The notes: generated by a model from the sequence alone, not told the origin. A DNA stretch of 64,000 nucleotides from Lepidostoma basale (GCA_022606425.2 JAHDVF020001018.1:1798001-1862000); one strand, 5' to 3'; positions 50,035 to 60,955 are shown, numbered from the stretch's first letter. Numbers and translations are program-made.

Positions 50035-50520
50035 TACTACTTACTACTTACTTCCTATGGCCATACAACTCTTGAAGAGTTTCAGCCTCCTTGATGATTT
50101 TTCGCCAAGCTCCTCGATCCTGCGCCTTTTGCTCCCAGCAGTTCGATTCGCCCAACCTAGCCAGATCAGCCAGAACATTGTCCATTAGGCGCTGTCTAGG
50201 CCTTCCTAGAGGTTTTACTCCAGCCGGTCTAGACGCGTACAGGGTCTTGATTGATCTGGTCTCTTCGGTTCGGCATACGTGCCCAATCCATGCTAGGCGA
50301 CCGACTCTCACGGTGCTCGTCATAAGGGGTCATTGTACGGATCTCTTGATTGGTCCTATGCCTCCTAGTTCCCGCTGCAACACCGGGTCTGGGTCCTAGG
50401 ATAATTCTAAGTATTCTATTCTCAAACCAGTAGATTCTTTGTTGTTCTTTTAGAGTCGTTGTCCACGACTCAGAACCATATGTCACCACTAGCTTGGTTA
50501 TAAAAACGCAGCTTGCTGTT
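50035..50520 (-). pseudogene. LINE-D fragment
   Basis: Minus strand: KLVVTYGSESWTTTLKEQQR, IYWFENRILRIILGPRPGVA, then RVGRLAWIGHVCRTEETRSI, GVKPLGRPRQRLMDNVLADL and AQDRGAWRKIIKEAETLQEL-YGHRK with a stop. The 3' tail is AAGTAAGTAGTAAGTAGTA. A frame break lies between the ILGP and RVGRL parts. Confidence 0.82.
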
Positions 50521-50749
50521 TCTGGTTAGAAGCTTGGACTTTAGGAACGTTCGCAAGGAGGCTGCAGCAAGAAGTATTCGAACATAGTAAATCCATAAAA
50601 ATGCATTTGTAATAAGTATTTTTTAAATGCCCAATTAAAAAAAACGTATGGAATTTCAGGAGACCGAATTTTTATGTGATAATATATTCTATTTTTTTAT
50701 CACTTTTAAATCGTTCAACTGACAATGAAAGTAAAATCTATTTTTAACA

Positions 50750-50995
50750 TGTCTAGAAAAACAAACTCTAAGGTGGAAAAATTTGTTTTTTAATTTCATT
50801 TAATGACCTTAACGAAATCTCTTAAAATTAAATTAAAATTAAAGAAAATGATGTTTCATGATAACTACTTCCATTTATTGTATTTTTCGTCAGCGACCGA
50901 TTTCGCTTTCTGTCGATGCCTGGAAGTCTGGTGAAACCGGTCTCTTTCGAAAAAAAGACAAGCGAAGGTTAGTTATTAAACCATCGTTAAATTTA
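50750..50995. repeat. Hammerhead-like repeat pair, family c and related
   Basis: AACATGTCTAGAAAAACAAA (50748) echoes the end of the 45785 motif. 50889-50910 holds the minus-sense GAAATCGGTCGCTGAC, and 50909-50960 the plus-sense CTGTCGATGCCTGGAAGTCT then GGTGAAACCGGTC. Inverted halves, decayed. Confidence 0.5.
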
Positions 50996-51109
50996 AGTTT
51001 TAATTTTTTTTAGTATGTTCAATGGAGATATTATCACACAATTAAATTCAAACGATTAAGCACACTTTAAATAACAATCATTTTTATTTATTGATTCTTG
51101 AGCTATGCT

Positions 51110-51250
51110 TGAATAATTAATACGAAGTAAAACATCTGTTTTCTAGACGTTTTATTATATTTTATGTGAATGACATGTTTTGGCTTTCGAAGACATTATC
51201 ACATTTCCAAACAAATGACAAAACAGATGTTTTTATTCGTATCAATTTAA
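51110..51250. repeat. Family-6 fold-back, collapsed
   Basis: AATTAATACGAAGTAAAACA, TTTTCTAGACGTTTTATTAT, ATGACATGTTTTGGCTTTCG, then the right arm reduced to ACAGATGTTTTTATTCGTAT. Confidence 0.6.
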
Positions 51251-51704
51251 TAAATCTGAGGTGCCGAAGAGTTATCAGAATGTTCCCGCTGCAGTTCAAA
51301 TAGCATTTGAACTCTTCAGTTAGACTTTTTATGACCAGAGCGTCATTTACAATAACTCTTGACTTTGATAAAGAATCAATTACAAACTACAAGACGGTAT
51401 TTTGATAAGGAAAACCCGGCTTTATTTATATTTTTATTTTTTCCTTATCTCTTCTAAACCATTGCTACTGGTCCGGACTATCGGGTGATATTTTTTAAAT
51501 TATCGTTTCACATTTTATCCGCTTCGTATACTTCTTATCGAAGTCATATTCAAGATATTAGTAGATATTCTTTATCAGTTTTCTGATGGCGATCTCTCAT
51601 AACGTTACTTTAAATTCTGTTCATTGATGAACTAAGAACGCTTGCTTATGTGCGTAACAAGCAAATCCATTGTTTTAGCCTATAACACTATGAACAAGAA
51701 CAAA

Positions 51705-51917
51705 AATTCACCATCACGCCGCTGTCCCGAAAGGGTAGGCACAGAGAATAGACCGCCACACTACTCAATTCTGACGCACGTCTCTAGATTCCTCCAATTC
51801 ATACAGTGAGTCATACACGCACAACGATTCTTCCGATTTCTAACATGGTCGACATTCAAAATTTGATAAATATGGTCATGCCAAATTTTCCTCGTGCTCT
51901 TGTAAGTATATCAGGAA
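51705..51917 (-). pseudogene. LINE-A 3' part
   Basis: Minus-sense terminal block GCTGTCCCGAAAGGGTAGGC, then CACTACTCAATTCTGACGCA and TTCCGATTTCTAACATGGTC. Strongly decayed and abutting LINE-H. Confidence 0.65.
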
Positions 51918-52283
51918 ATCAAATCAAATCAGTTTATTTCATCAACAGACATTACAAAATTTATTTTTAAGGCATCTATTGAGAACAGGTAAAATAATAT
52001 ATTGTGTATAGTATACTACCAGAAACGCATGAGAGATGGTTCAACATTAGGAAGACAGGATACTCTCCAGAATTAAGAGTATTTGCCTTCTGAACGTAAT
52101 ATCACTAATATGAAAGACGTCGATCTCCGTGGAGACCGCGTTCAGCAGGTTCACCGGTGCACCGCGGTGTCACCAGAGGCAGGTTGGTTCTGGCGGCCGG
52201 TAGGTAAAACAATCTATGCTGTCGCTGTCGGAGATATCTATCAGGGACAAAAAGCCGAACACCCTCCAGCACGGCCGAGTCTA
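51918..52283 (-). pseudogene. LINE-H 3' end
   Basis: On plus it starts AAATCAAATCAAATCAGTTT (the tail in reverse) and continues ACAGACATTACAAAATTTAT to CACCAGAGGCAGGTTGGTTC and GCACGGCCGAGTC. Same family as 34030-34400 and 56085-56400. Confidence 0.7.
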
Positions 52284-52345
52284 ATATAAGTATGACGGTC
52301 AATTCTCTCTGCATATCCCTCTGGGGAGACGGGTGATGGGATATA
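52284..52345 (+). pseudogene. LINE-A terminal fragment
   Basis: ATAAGTATGACGGTCAATTC, TCTCTGCATATCCCTCTGGG and GAGACGGGTGATGGG. It ends in a GTGAGTTAG remnant of the tail. A LINE-H piece lies between two LINE-A pieces of opposite sense. Confidence 0.65.
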
Positions 52346-52539
52346 AAGTGAGTTAGTTTTATTATTGTCATTATTCAAATAACCGTTTCGTTTAATGGGT
52401 CATGTGGCGCAAACAATAAAAAAAAATTAATTAGAGAGAATATTGACTCCAATAGAAAATCCTCCAAAGAAGGGAAGGAGGAACCACTTTTGTTATTATA
52501 CCTCAGGTGAGACTTTGAAGAGGAATCGAATTGAATTGG

Positions 52540-52985
52540 TTTGGACTGGTATAAGAAATGTTGAGTCACTAAGAGTCACTCAGAGAGCAATGGAGAGAGC
52601 CATGTTGGGTATCAGTTTACGGGACAGACTCAGAAATGAGGACATAAGAGTCAGGACAAAGGTTTCCGATGTTATCAAGATGGCCGCAACCCTCAAGTGG
52701 CGATGGGCGGGACATGTCGCTCGCGATCCAGATGAAAAGTGGAAAAGTTGGGCGCCCACAGTTGCGTTGACGCGACGATATCCGGAGAAGTGCGGGAAGT
52801 GCCTGGATGCGGATCGCTCAGAATAGAAGAGAATGGAAAATGCGAGAGGAGGCCTACGTCCAGGAGTGAGGGGTCAATACAGGCTGAAAAAGAAGAAGAA
52901 AAGTTGAGGAGAAGTTTCGAGCTGTCCAGGACAGTGATACATGCTCTCAAGTGTTAATCATCGTCTGACCTGACATGACACTGAG
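52540..52985 (+). pseudogene. LINE-C fragment
   Basis: RVTQRAMERAMLGISLRDRL, RNEDIRVRTKVSDVIKMAAT and LKWRWAGHVARDPDEKWKSW, then after a frame change REEAYVQE and a tail GGCTGAAAAAGAAGAAGAAA at about 52885. Beyond 52905, GTGTTAATCATCGTCTGACC with GACACTGAGAGAAGACGAAG may be the end of another LINE. Confidence 0.82.
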
Positions 52986-52999
52986 AGAAGACGAAGAAT

Positions 53000-53470
53000 C
53001 AGCATAATAATTAAAGTTCCATATTCAATTTCTAGAGACAGGAAGCTGTCTATCATAAACACATTAGAAAGATTTTCTGAATTTCTGTTTTCTTTTTACT
53101 AAGGACATCAATTCTTAAAACGATTTGAAAGTAATTAGACTGAAGAAGGATGTCCACTATTCAAAACGGTTTTTTATAACATAAATAATGTGTATAAGCT
53201 TATATTAATATTTAATGTATACATTTCTTTAAAAAATACTGTCAACTAGTTTTCACATACACTACTGTGATCAAAAAGTAAGGTGGAATTAAAAAAAATT
53301 GGTGATTTATTTTAATTCTCGTATAATTTTGTAGTATAAATGATTATTTCAAAACTCTAATTCAAAAAATTCAGAGGATCTGTTTATTATTTTAGTGTTC
53401 TATTTATCACTAAAATATTTTCGAAGCGAAATTACTATGCGATTTAATATAAACTAGATTGAAAAAAGTG
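53000..53470. other. No gene recognised
   Basis: AT-rich stretch without recognised repeats or domains. Confidence 0.45.
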
Positions 53471-53479
53471 ATATTTTTC

Positions 53480-53602
53480 TATTGAGACACCGCGTCTCCC
53501 GCGGGGGCGAAAACATGAGGATGAAGTGCCTCATCGGTTAAAGTATGGCAGTCCATTCTTTCTGCCTACCCCTTCGGGGAGACGGCGTGATGGTTAGTAA
53601 GT
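53480..53602 (+). mobile_element. Non-autonomous element with LINE-A tail, truncated
   Basis: ACCGCGTCTCCCGCGGGGGC, CTCATCGGTTAAAGTATGGC, then CAGTCCATTCTTTCTGCCTA and the LINE-A terminus CCCTTCGGGGAGACGGCGTG. Third copy of the family seen at 1444 and 17895, here on the plus strand. Confidence 0.7.
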
Positions 53603-53669
53603 TTACAGATTGCAAAAAAAATTGTTTATTAAAAATTATCAAAAAGATGAATTATTATATAATATATTA

Positions 53670-54947
53670 GGTCCTTACATATGAAATTGGCGTTTTGTAT
53701 GGGAGGAACATAAAGTTGATTTTTTTTAAATATAATATATTTATTTAATCAATGTATGTACCATTGCTATCTATGCACTTTTGCCATCTCATAGGTAGTT
53801 CATCGATCCCTTTACTAAAAAAAACATTCGGACGGGAATCAATAAAATCTTTGAAGTCGGTTTGGACTGCCCCATCGGAGTTGAATTTTTTCCCTTGCAA
53901 GAAATATCCAAATTTCGAAAAAAATTGTAATCTGTTGGGGCAAGGTCCGGAGAGTACGGTGGATGTCTTAAACATTCCAATTGAAGCTCTTCTAATTTGG
54001 TAGCCGTCTGTTGTGCAGTGTGTGGTCTAGCGTTATCATGAAGAAGCAGTGGCCTAGAGCGATTAACCAGCCTCGGTTGTTTAGCAGCTAGCTTTTCCAT
54101 CATGGTTTGCAGTTGCTGACAATAGACATCTGCCAATCGTCTGGCCAGATTTAAGAAAGCTGTAGTGAACGACACCAGCACTAGTCCACCAAACGCTCAC
54201 AAGTAACTTTTTTGGAGTCAATTTTCGTTTGGGGCATGGTTTGGCTGGTTCGGCAGGGTTCAGCCATTGCGATGAGCGCTTCCGATTATCATACAGGATC
54301 CACTTTTCATCACAGGTAATGATTCGATTCAAAATCCCTTCATTATTGTGCCGGTTGAGTAATGCAACGCAGCAGTCAACGCGCGTTTGTTGATTTGCTT
54401 CACTCAATTCGTGAGGTACCCACCTTTCAAGCTTTTTCACCTTCCCAATTTGCTTCAAGTGGATTAAAACAGTTTTATCACTAACACCGCAGCCTGCAGC
54501 TAACTCGGACGTGGTTTGCGATGGATCCGCTTCCACAATAGCCTTCAATTCTTCATTATCAACTTTGGTCTCCGGCCGTCCACGGGGCTTGTTCTGCAGG
54601 TCGAAATTTCCAGAACGAAAACGTTGGAACCAAAAACGCACTGTGTTTTCTTTTGCGGCACCGTCGCCATACACATCATTAATCCTTCGAGCCGTTTCTG
54701 CAGCACTGGTGCCACGGTGGAACTCGTACTCGTAAATAACGCGATATTTCAAGCTTTCCATTTTGTAAACTGAGTGACGCAAAGACAAAAAACAATTGAG
54801 GAAAAAACAAATGAATTATAATTTTCGAAACACAAATATTTGAGTAAATAGCTGTATAAATTTGAATTTGGAATTCCTAACCAAAGAGAAGATATTTGAG
54901 ATCAAAGTTGCCAGTACAGCAAAACGCCAATTTCATATGTAAGGACC
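53670..54947 (-). mobile_element. Mariner transposon, near-complete
   Basis: Perfect 28-bp terminal inverted repeats (53670-53697 and 54920-54947, starting GGTCCTTACATATGAAATTG), TA duplications at 53668-53669 and 54948-54949, and a length of 1278 bp, the usual mariner size. It contains one transposase gene on the minus strand with two frameshifts. Identical termini suggest it is younger than most elements here. Confidence 0.93.
53745..54788 (-). pseudogene. Mariner transposase with two frameshifts
   Basis: The first frame (54788 down to about 54130) has the N-terminal HTH region (FHRGTSAAETARRINDVYGD, RFWFQRFRSGNFDLQNKPRG), the second HTH (TTSELAAGCGVSDKTVLIHL), the WVPHEL linker and catalytic Asp160 in ITCDEKW. 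A shift leads to LADVYCQQLQTMMEKLAAKQ and LLLHDNARPH, then PPYSPDLAPTDYNFF; the second and third Asp are 34 residues apart (DD34D). Another shift near 53940 gives RWQKCIDSNGTYID and a stop. About 345 codons overall, normal for mariner. Confidence 0.93.
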
Positions 54948-54949
54948 TA

Positions 54950-55690
54950 ATATGAAAGTAAATTAGTTACTACCATTAAGTTAAAAATGTGTTATTCCAT
55001 AAAAATTATTATATATCCGAAAACTTATTTTTCTGCACACCATTTAACATTATTTTACACCAGTAGAACATTTTTTGTAATATAACTCTAGACACTTTAA
55101 TTAAAAAAATTAAATACTTTATTTTAATGAATACAAAAAATAAAAATAAATGTTAAATAACTTTGTGTGCAGAAAAACAGTTTTATATTGCCCTTCTGAG
55201 ATTGGACCTTACAAAGGAGCCAAGTATCAAAATATCAAAAATGATTGTTTTTTTTATCCCAATTGCAGTTAAACATAGAAGCCCAATAACTATGCAATTT
55301 TGCAGTGATTGAATAATATAGTATAGTTCAAACATCACCTTAAAAGATGCCACCCGTGGTACATGATATATGTAACAATAAAGAGTTTTTTTCTCTTTGT
55401 CTTTGATCTGTGTTAAAACTACTTAGGACCTTTGTAATAACGATCCCTCAATTGCTATTCCCTGGTAAATAAACAAAGAATTTATTTTGTTTGTTATATA
55501 TTTATCAATTAGAAATAATGGTTTTTAATGTGTATTTCATAAAAAAAACCGAAAAGGTCATTGTGATGTTAATACGAAAATTGTTTATAATGTTTACATG
55601 GTTATTTGAGTAAACTAACGCTTATATTATTACATATATTTAATAAATTTAAAAGTCAGTTTAAACGTTTAAGTTTAAGATCCCCTTCCT
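54950..55690. other. No gene recognised
   Basis: AT-rich. No recognised repeat or domain. Confidence 0.5.
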
Positions 55691-56080
55691 TTCCACTATC
55701 CTTATCCTATTATGTATCTCAAAATCATTGCGCTATTGGTCCCTATCCGATACAACCGGCCTACATCCAAGGCCACTCTTGTCCTACTCGATTAGGTACC
55801 CAGGAGCAACTGGCCCCTTACCTAAGCCCGCTCCCTGTCACCGTTCTTTGGTCTTTACTAAAGAACCTCTGCCTCTATCCATAGTTACCCTCGATCCATT
55901 CACACTCTTCCCTACCAGGGTATTTAGGTAAAAATGTCGGAACTAACCCACAACATACTACAAGAAATCCTCCTCTCACCATCCAACAATCATCAACATC
56001 ATTAGCCTTTAGTCGTCCAGTTCTGAAAATAGGCCTCAGACCATCTGGCTTGTGGTCTGCCAGGATTTCTACGACCGGTT
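55691..56080. other. Unassigned GC-richer stretch
   Basis: 55730-55900 (CCCTATCCGATACAACCGGC, CCCGCTCCCTGTCACCG) faintly recalls repeat J but does not align well. 55930-56080 may be a LINE-H upstream part. Confidence 0.35.
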
Positions 56081-56084
56081 CTCG

Positions 56085-56400
56085 GTCGCCACTCCAGGGT
56101 GCGTCTTGTCTATCGGCCACCAGAACCAATCTGCCTCTGGTGACACCGGTAGGAAGAGCAATTAGTCTGCTGAACGCGGTCTCCTCGGAGATCGACGTCT
56201 TTCATATTAGTGAAGGTACGTTCAGGAGACAAATACACTTGACTTTAGAAATTATCTTGTCTTCCTAATGTCGAACCATCTCTAATGCGTTCCTGGTACT
56301 ATGTTGTATTTTTATAATATTTGACCTGTACTCAATAGATGTCTTAAACATTTTGCTGTTTGTAATGTCTTTTGAGTTAATAAACTGATTTGATTTGATT
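56085..56400 (+). pseudogene. LINE-H 3' end with GATTT tail
   Basis: CACCAGAACCAATCTGCCTC, GTCTGCTGAACGCGGTCTCC, ACTCAATAGATGTCTTAAAC, then TTAATAAACTGATTTGATTT-GATT. The AATAAA followed by GATTT repeats is typical of CR1/Jockey-group LINE tails. No ORF remains. Confidence 0.72.
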
Positions 56401-56880
56401 ACACCGATCTGTTTTCCAGCATCCAACATCCGCATCCAACAATAACCAACCTCAACATCCAAGAAAGAAATTTGCAACATTTGGGAGAGCAATAGCCTCA
56501 AGAAAGTTTCAGATACCACACACATTATTTGCGATCGCCCTGTAAAACGAAAGGTGGATAAATCATATTTTAAAAGTGAAGTGTCATTATTTTTCTGTCG
56601 TATATTCTCGTGTCGCATTCTTCAGGAGTGGAATGGGGTTACTTGGACGAATGTGGGAATATTTGCGGAATGCCCGTTATATGTAATGATAACGATAACA
56701 AGATGCCTCGCTAAATTACATCATAACACGGCAAGCATATTATATACGCATAAGTGCGTGGGTTTCCGTTAGCATTCTGCAAGGGAGTCTTTCTTAGGAA
56801 GCAATTATTTCACACTTAAACTTACTTTTCCGGAGCTGTGTAGCTAGTACACTGTAGCTAGTAGCAGTTTTTTTTAACTG
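56401..56880. other. No gene recognised
   Basis: Mixed composition with no domain-bearing frame or repeat match seen. Confidence 0.4.
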
Positions 56881-56884
56881 TTTT

Positions 56885-57080
56885 TCTTCTTCTTCTTCTG
56901 CTTTATTAGGACTGTGTCCTGTTATTTCTCGGAGCCTGTTTCTGGGATGCAAATGTCCAACTGTCTCGCCATCTTTTAGGTGGTCTTCCTGCAGGTCGAT
57001 TTCCTGTTGGTACTTTATTTGCGTTTATATTTCTCACTCTTTCAGAACATGCTCTTTCCACATGATCTCTCCAGTAGCGT
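56885..57080 (-). pseudogene. LINE-N 3' end
   Basis: Starts on plus with TTCTTCTTCTTCTGCTTTAT (tail) and ACTGTGTCCTGTTATTTCTC, shared with 60125-60320 (AGAACATGCTCTTTCCACAT, AGCGTCTTCTCAGTCTTCCC). The minus strand would encode the C-terminus, including a RDHVERACSE-like stretch. Confidence 0.68.
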
Positions 57081-57084
57081 CTTC

Positions 57085-57360
57085 TCAGTCTTCCCCGTCT
57101 TCATTTCTATGGTTCATAGGAGACTTTTTGTTCTGTCGAAAGAAGTGAACACCCAAGTGAATGTTTCGTCTCCTCTCGAGTGACTGGTAACCTAGCATCC
57201 CTAGCAAGAAATCAGTCGGAAAGAACCACGAGTAATATCCATACTCCCTAAGATAGAGGCAACGCAGAAATTTCTTCTGCACCCTCTCTACCATCAGGGA
57301 ATATCGAACCTAATGCGGCGCCCAGATAATGGAACTACATGTCCTATGATCCAACGATTT
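57085..57360 (-). pseudogene. Jockey/CR1-type RT C-terminal fragment
   Basis: Minus strand: VVPLSGRRIR-like codons, then MVERVQKKFLRCLYLREYGY, YSWFFPTDFLLGMLGYQSLE and RRRNIHLGVHFF. The ExVQKKFLR...LGYxSLExRR pattern is typical of Jockey/CR1/R1-group polymerases. It abuts LINE-N at about 57082. Confidence 0.78.
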
Positions 57361-57429
57361 GAAGAAAATTACTGTTTTCATATTCATAAATTACTTTTAA
57401 TATATTTAATATAACATATCTCCAAAACG

Positions 57430-57625
57430 GCGGTCGCAGAAGCAATCATATCTACGGTTAAATAAATGTTTACTATTATCAAATATTTATAATTTTTTAA
57501 CGCGTTTGCAAGGTGAAACTTATTATCTTATAATATTCTAGAAAACACACATCTTCATCATTGTTAAATATTTAAAATAAAGTTTTACATGATTATTCAA
57601 GAAATACTCGTAATAAACAATTATT
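57430..57625. repeat. Family-6 remnant
   Basis: TTGCAAGGTGAAACTTATTA, TATTCTAGAAAACACACATC, then the outer AAAGTTTTACATGATTATTC and AAGAAATACTCGTAATAAAC. Confidence 0.5.
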
Positions 57626-58360
57626 TCAACCATGTTAATAATCTTTGGATATGTTATTTGACATTACCGTACCTCATAGATAAATTATAATTAATTCATA
57701 GAGTTTTATTTTTTAGTCTGGTATTACAACAATATTTTATGTGACATAGATATCGAGGTTGTGAAAGTGTTAAGTGTGGAATTCGATTACCTGGTGAGAT
57801 TTTCCTTGATTTATAAATATATCTGTTAGTTTAGTACTTGCAAACGCATGTAATGATAGTTAGAGAATACAGTTGTTTGTTTGTTTTATACGTTTTTTAA
57901 CGTAGGTGCTTAAATATGTATGTATATTTATTAAAATGAACCCAATTGTGATATCTTTGGATATAGTTAATCCTACATTACTCAAATGGGGATCTGTCTT
58001 TCTTAATAAAATTGAAAATTAATTCTACTGCAAGCAAATGACTAAATGTTTTTCAGTATCTTATCAAATTAAACCAATAAATGGACCCGTGTACTTAAAA
58101 ATCTTGACACTACACTTACTTTAAACAAAAACACTTTCCAAAGGAAAACGCAAATGTTAACTTGATGAATGATAAGCATTTTAGGAACATTAAATTAGTT
58201 TTATTTTTTTTAATATTTCGTTGTATTGTGCAATTTTTTTTAAATATTTCGTTTCATTGTTTATTCTTTATTTATATTTCAATTTTATTGAACGCTAAAG
58301 TATTAACACTGTGGAATTCAATAGTATTATATTATACTTAGGAAATTGAAAAAATTTGTT
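57626..58360. other. AT-rich, no gene recognised
   Basis: No recognised repeats, tails or domains. Confidence 0.5.
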
Positions 58361-58537
58361 TGATCCACTATTTAATAAAAAATATTAAAAAACACGACAT
58401 GTTGCGAAGGATACCTCCATTTTCAGATTTAAAAATATAATAAAAATTAAACAAAGAAATACTAATAAAAAACGCATTTAAAATTCGATACAATAATTCA
58501 AATTTAAAAATTAACCTGTGCTATTTGTTATAAGTAG

Positions 58538-58778
58538 CAGTGATGGTACTCCCATAGAAGCCCGGCTTGCGTAATAAATTTTGAATCAAAACCCCCAAAT
58601 CTAAGTAATCATGCCCCCGAATAAACCAACAACCCACCAAATCACCTTCCAACAATATTCCTATCAGACGTAAGAGGAATAGCCACAAGAGCTGAACCTC
58701 TGTAAGCCAGAAGAGGTTTTGATTCAAAATTTCTTACGCAAGCCGGGCTTCTGGGCTTCTATGGGAGTACCGCCACTG
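58538..58778. mobile_element. hAT-type MITE nested in the fold-back
   Basis: Termini CAGTGATGGTACTCCCATAG and, inverted, CAGTGGCGGTACTCCCATAG, with an exact 8-bp duplication ATAAGTAG on both sides (58530-58537, 58779-58786). 241 bp. The centre is repeat M in minus sense (CAGACGTAAGAGGAATAGCC). Its terminus matches that of the hAT element at 28238. Confidence 0.9.
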
Positions 58779-58868
58779 ATAAGTAGGTACTAACAATTTG
58801 AATTATTGTATCGAATTATAAATGCGTTTTTTATTAGTCTTTGTTTGTTTAGTTTTTATTATATTTTT

Positions 58869-58907
58869 ACACCCGAAGATGGAGGTATCCTCCGAAACAT
58901 GTCGTGT
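58869..58907 (+). ncRNA. Hammerhead-ribozyme-like motif
   Basis: Helix I ACAC/GUGU (58869-58872 with 58904-58907). Core CCGAAGA 58873-58879 (U4 and position 7 altered), extra U 58880. Helix II GGAGG/CCUCC with UAU loop (58881-58893). GAAA 58894-58897. ACAUGU plus C, predicted cleavage after 58903. Confidence 0.58.
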
Positions 58908-58959
58908 TTTTTTTAAATATCTTTTATTAAATATTGAAATTAAACCAAGTTTTCCAATT

Positions 58960-59600
58960 TCTAAGTATAATATTTCATTCTTATAACTATTGATCAGTTT
59001 GACCACGAGCTGTCGAAACCGAGTATTTGAATGTTGTTGAAAAATAAGCCATCGTCATCGGCTGCCCCTCGTACCTGATGAACTCCAACTAATGCCTTTT
59101 CGCTACAGTCATTTCCTATAAAGCGTTTCTGGAGAAGTTTCCAGTTGCATTCACCAGGTATTTTCTGATATTACGAGCTATTATTAGCTGATACGCCATA
59201 CGCTTCCACCCTGATGGTTAGGTCAGTAATCACATGGCCTGGGACTCGCGGACCAATACCACGAACCCTTCTTTCAGGTCACTATCAGATATTTCCGATT
59301 TATTATTAAATCTGATCTATACTCATCTGATTATTGTGATTACGGGGCAATAATATACCACCAGCTACTACTCATTCCTTGAAATAAAAGGTTTTTCCCG
59401 TTTAAGTGGCTGATAATGTAACACATACAAAAACGGTCTAAATTGTAATATTTTCAGTATTTGTGACCCTGAAATTTATTTTTGTGGATTGCAAAATGTC
59501 AACTTTAGGGGCTTAGATAACAGAGCCGATAAACAAAAATAGATGCTTGTTGATATTATGCTGTAACCCCTTGAGACACTCTTACTTAAACAATGAATAA
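58960..59600. other. No gene recognised
   Basis: Mixed composition, no domain-bearing frame or repeat partner seen. Confidence 0.45.
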
Positions 59601-59624
59601 TATTGAAGTTTAATATGGTATATT

Positions 59625-59930
59625 TAAATAGTCCATTGTTTTGGCCGAAACACTATGATACGATTACTCCAACATTATTAATGTTCAATTTAAAACACTG
59701 TTAAAATATCACAATTTATTTTTATTCACTGAGAGTGTCGCGACAGCTGTTTCGCCAACCGATGTTGGCATCATCAGGTGTTATAATAAACCGTATAGTT
59801 TATACTTGTACTATACAGTTTATTGTAACACCTGATGATGCCAACATCGGTTGGCGAAACAGCTGTCGCGACACTCTCAGTGAATAAAACTATATTGTGA
59901 TATTATAACAGTGTTTATAATTTTAATACT
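59625..59930. repeat. Family-5 fold-back, best-preserved arms
   Basis: Arms of roughly 110 bp (about 59690-59800 and 59806-59922), nearly identical when inverted. Each carries an exact CTGATGA core, GCCAAC/GTTGGC hairpin, GAAA and ACAGCTGTC (minus 59781-59735, plus 59826-59873). An extra leader, ATAGTCCATTGTTTTGGCCG, lies outside the left arm only. Confidence 0.88.
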
Positions 59931-59933
59931 TGG

Positions 59934-60025
59934 ACTTGGACTTGGATCTTCTGGCTTACAGAGGTTCAACTCATGTGGCTATTCCTCTTACGTCTGATGG
60001 GAACATTGTTGGAAGGTGATTGTTA
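59934..60025 (+). repeat. Dispersed repeat M, copy 3
   Basis: CTTGGACTTGGACTTGGATC, TTCTGGCTTACAGAGGTTCA, then TTCCTCTTACGTCTGATGGG and ACATTGTTGGAAGGTGATT. Confidence 0.65.
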
Positions 60026-60119
60026 ATACTAATGGTATGTTTATATTAAGATTTTTCCATGTAATCTATGGATCGTATTAATACATGAGTTTATATTTTT
60101 TATTAAAAATGTTTATTTA

Positions 60120-60565
60120 GTACTTCTGCTTTATTTAGTACTGTGTCCTGTTATTTCTCGGAGCCTGATCCTGGGATGCAGATGCTTAACTGTCTCGCCA
60201 GCTTTTGGGTGGTCTTCCTGGAGGTCGATTTCCTGATGGTACTTTATTTGCCGCTATATTTATCACTTTTTCAGAACATGCTCTTTCCACATGATTTCTC
60301 CGGTAGCGTCTTCTCAGTCTTCCCCATCGCACGACATCTTCCACATTGCAGATCTTTCTTTTTTCAGAATTTTTTACTCTGTTTCGGAGTGTCGTTCCCT
60401 CAACGGATCGGAGAGGAGTCTTTATTTCTATGGTTCAGGAGATTTTTTGTTGATGGTGTCAGGTCTCGTTTCTATTCCGTATGTCATTATAGGACGTGCG
60501 CATGTCTTGTAGATTTGTATTTTGCTCTCCTTTAGCATATTTTTGTTTTTCCGGCGGCCCTGTTT
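60120..60565 (-). pseudogene. LINE-N fragment, longer copy
   Basis: Minus strand, upstream to downstream: ESKIQIYKTCARPIMTYGIE-like (60535-60475), TRPDTINKKSPEP-like, KQSKKF-like, then the part shared with 56885-57080 and the end near ACTAAATAAAGCAGAAG. A normal LINE RT C-terminus with breaks. Confidence 0.7.
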
Positions 60566-60604
60566 GTTAGTTCTGAAAAAAAAACTGTTCTATATTTTTT
60601 TAAA

Positions 60605-60955
60605 CGTTCGTTTTCTAGAAATTGTATGTGCTATGGGCTGTAAGACATGGTGCCTAACCGAAAGAAATAGAAGCAGATTGGAGGTCTTTGAGATGTGGTG
60701 CTAAAGAGGAATATCAGGAATTTACTGGAGATACCAACTCACGGACGAAGAGGTTCTCAGTAAAATCGAAGGAGGGAGGCAACACATCAAAACCATCTCT
60801 TAGAGGCGAGCCCAGTGGATCGGCCACATGTTTAGCTGAAGAGTGCTGCAGAAGACCAAGTGCAGCGGAGGTCGAAGTGCAAGACTTTGGTGTAAACCAA
60901 TTATTTGAAATTGCAAAGCAGGTCACATGCTTTTGAGAAGAGGCGCTGGCTCTAT
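60605..60955 (+). pseudogene. LINE-G fragment
   Basis: AMGCKTWCLTERNRSRLEVF, EMWC and a stop, then TDEEVLSKIEGGRQHIKTIS and RRAQWIGHMFS-like in other frames. Parallel to LINE-G at 25255-25420. Confidence 0.72.

Larger units (their letters stand above)
58365..58955. repeat. Large fold-back with hammerhead-like unit in each arm
   Basis: Arms 58365-58515 and 58796-58955 are about 150-bp inverted copies (each includes TTCGATACAATAATTCAAAT or its complement). The outer ends hold the units CCGAAGATGGAGGTATCCTC + CGAAACATGTC (plus, 58869-58907) and a decayed minus partner (58393-58426). The centre has been entered by a hAT MITE (58538-58778). Confidence 0.82.

Noticed and set aside
55370..55600. 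Possible retroviral or viral insertion
   Set aside because: No gag, protease, integrase, envelope or viral capsid motifs were seen anywhere in the window.
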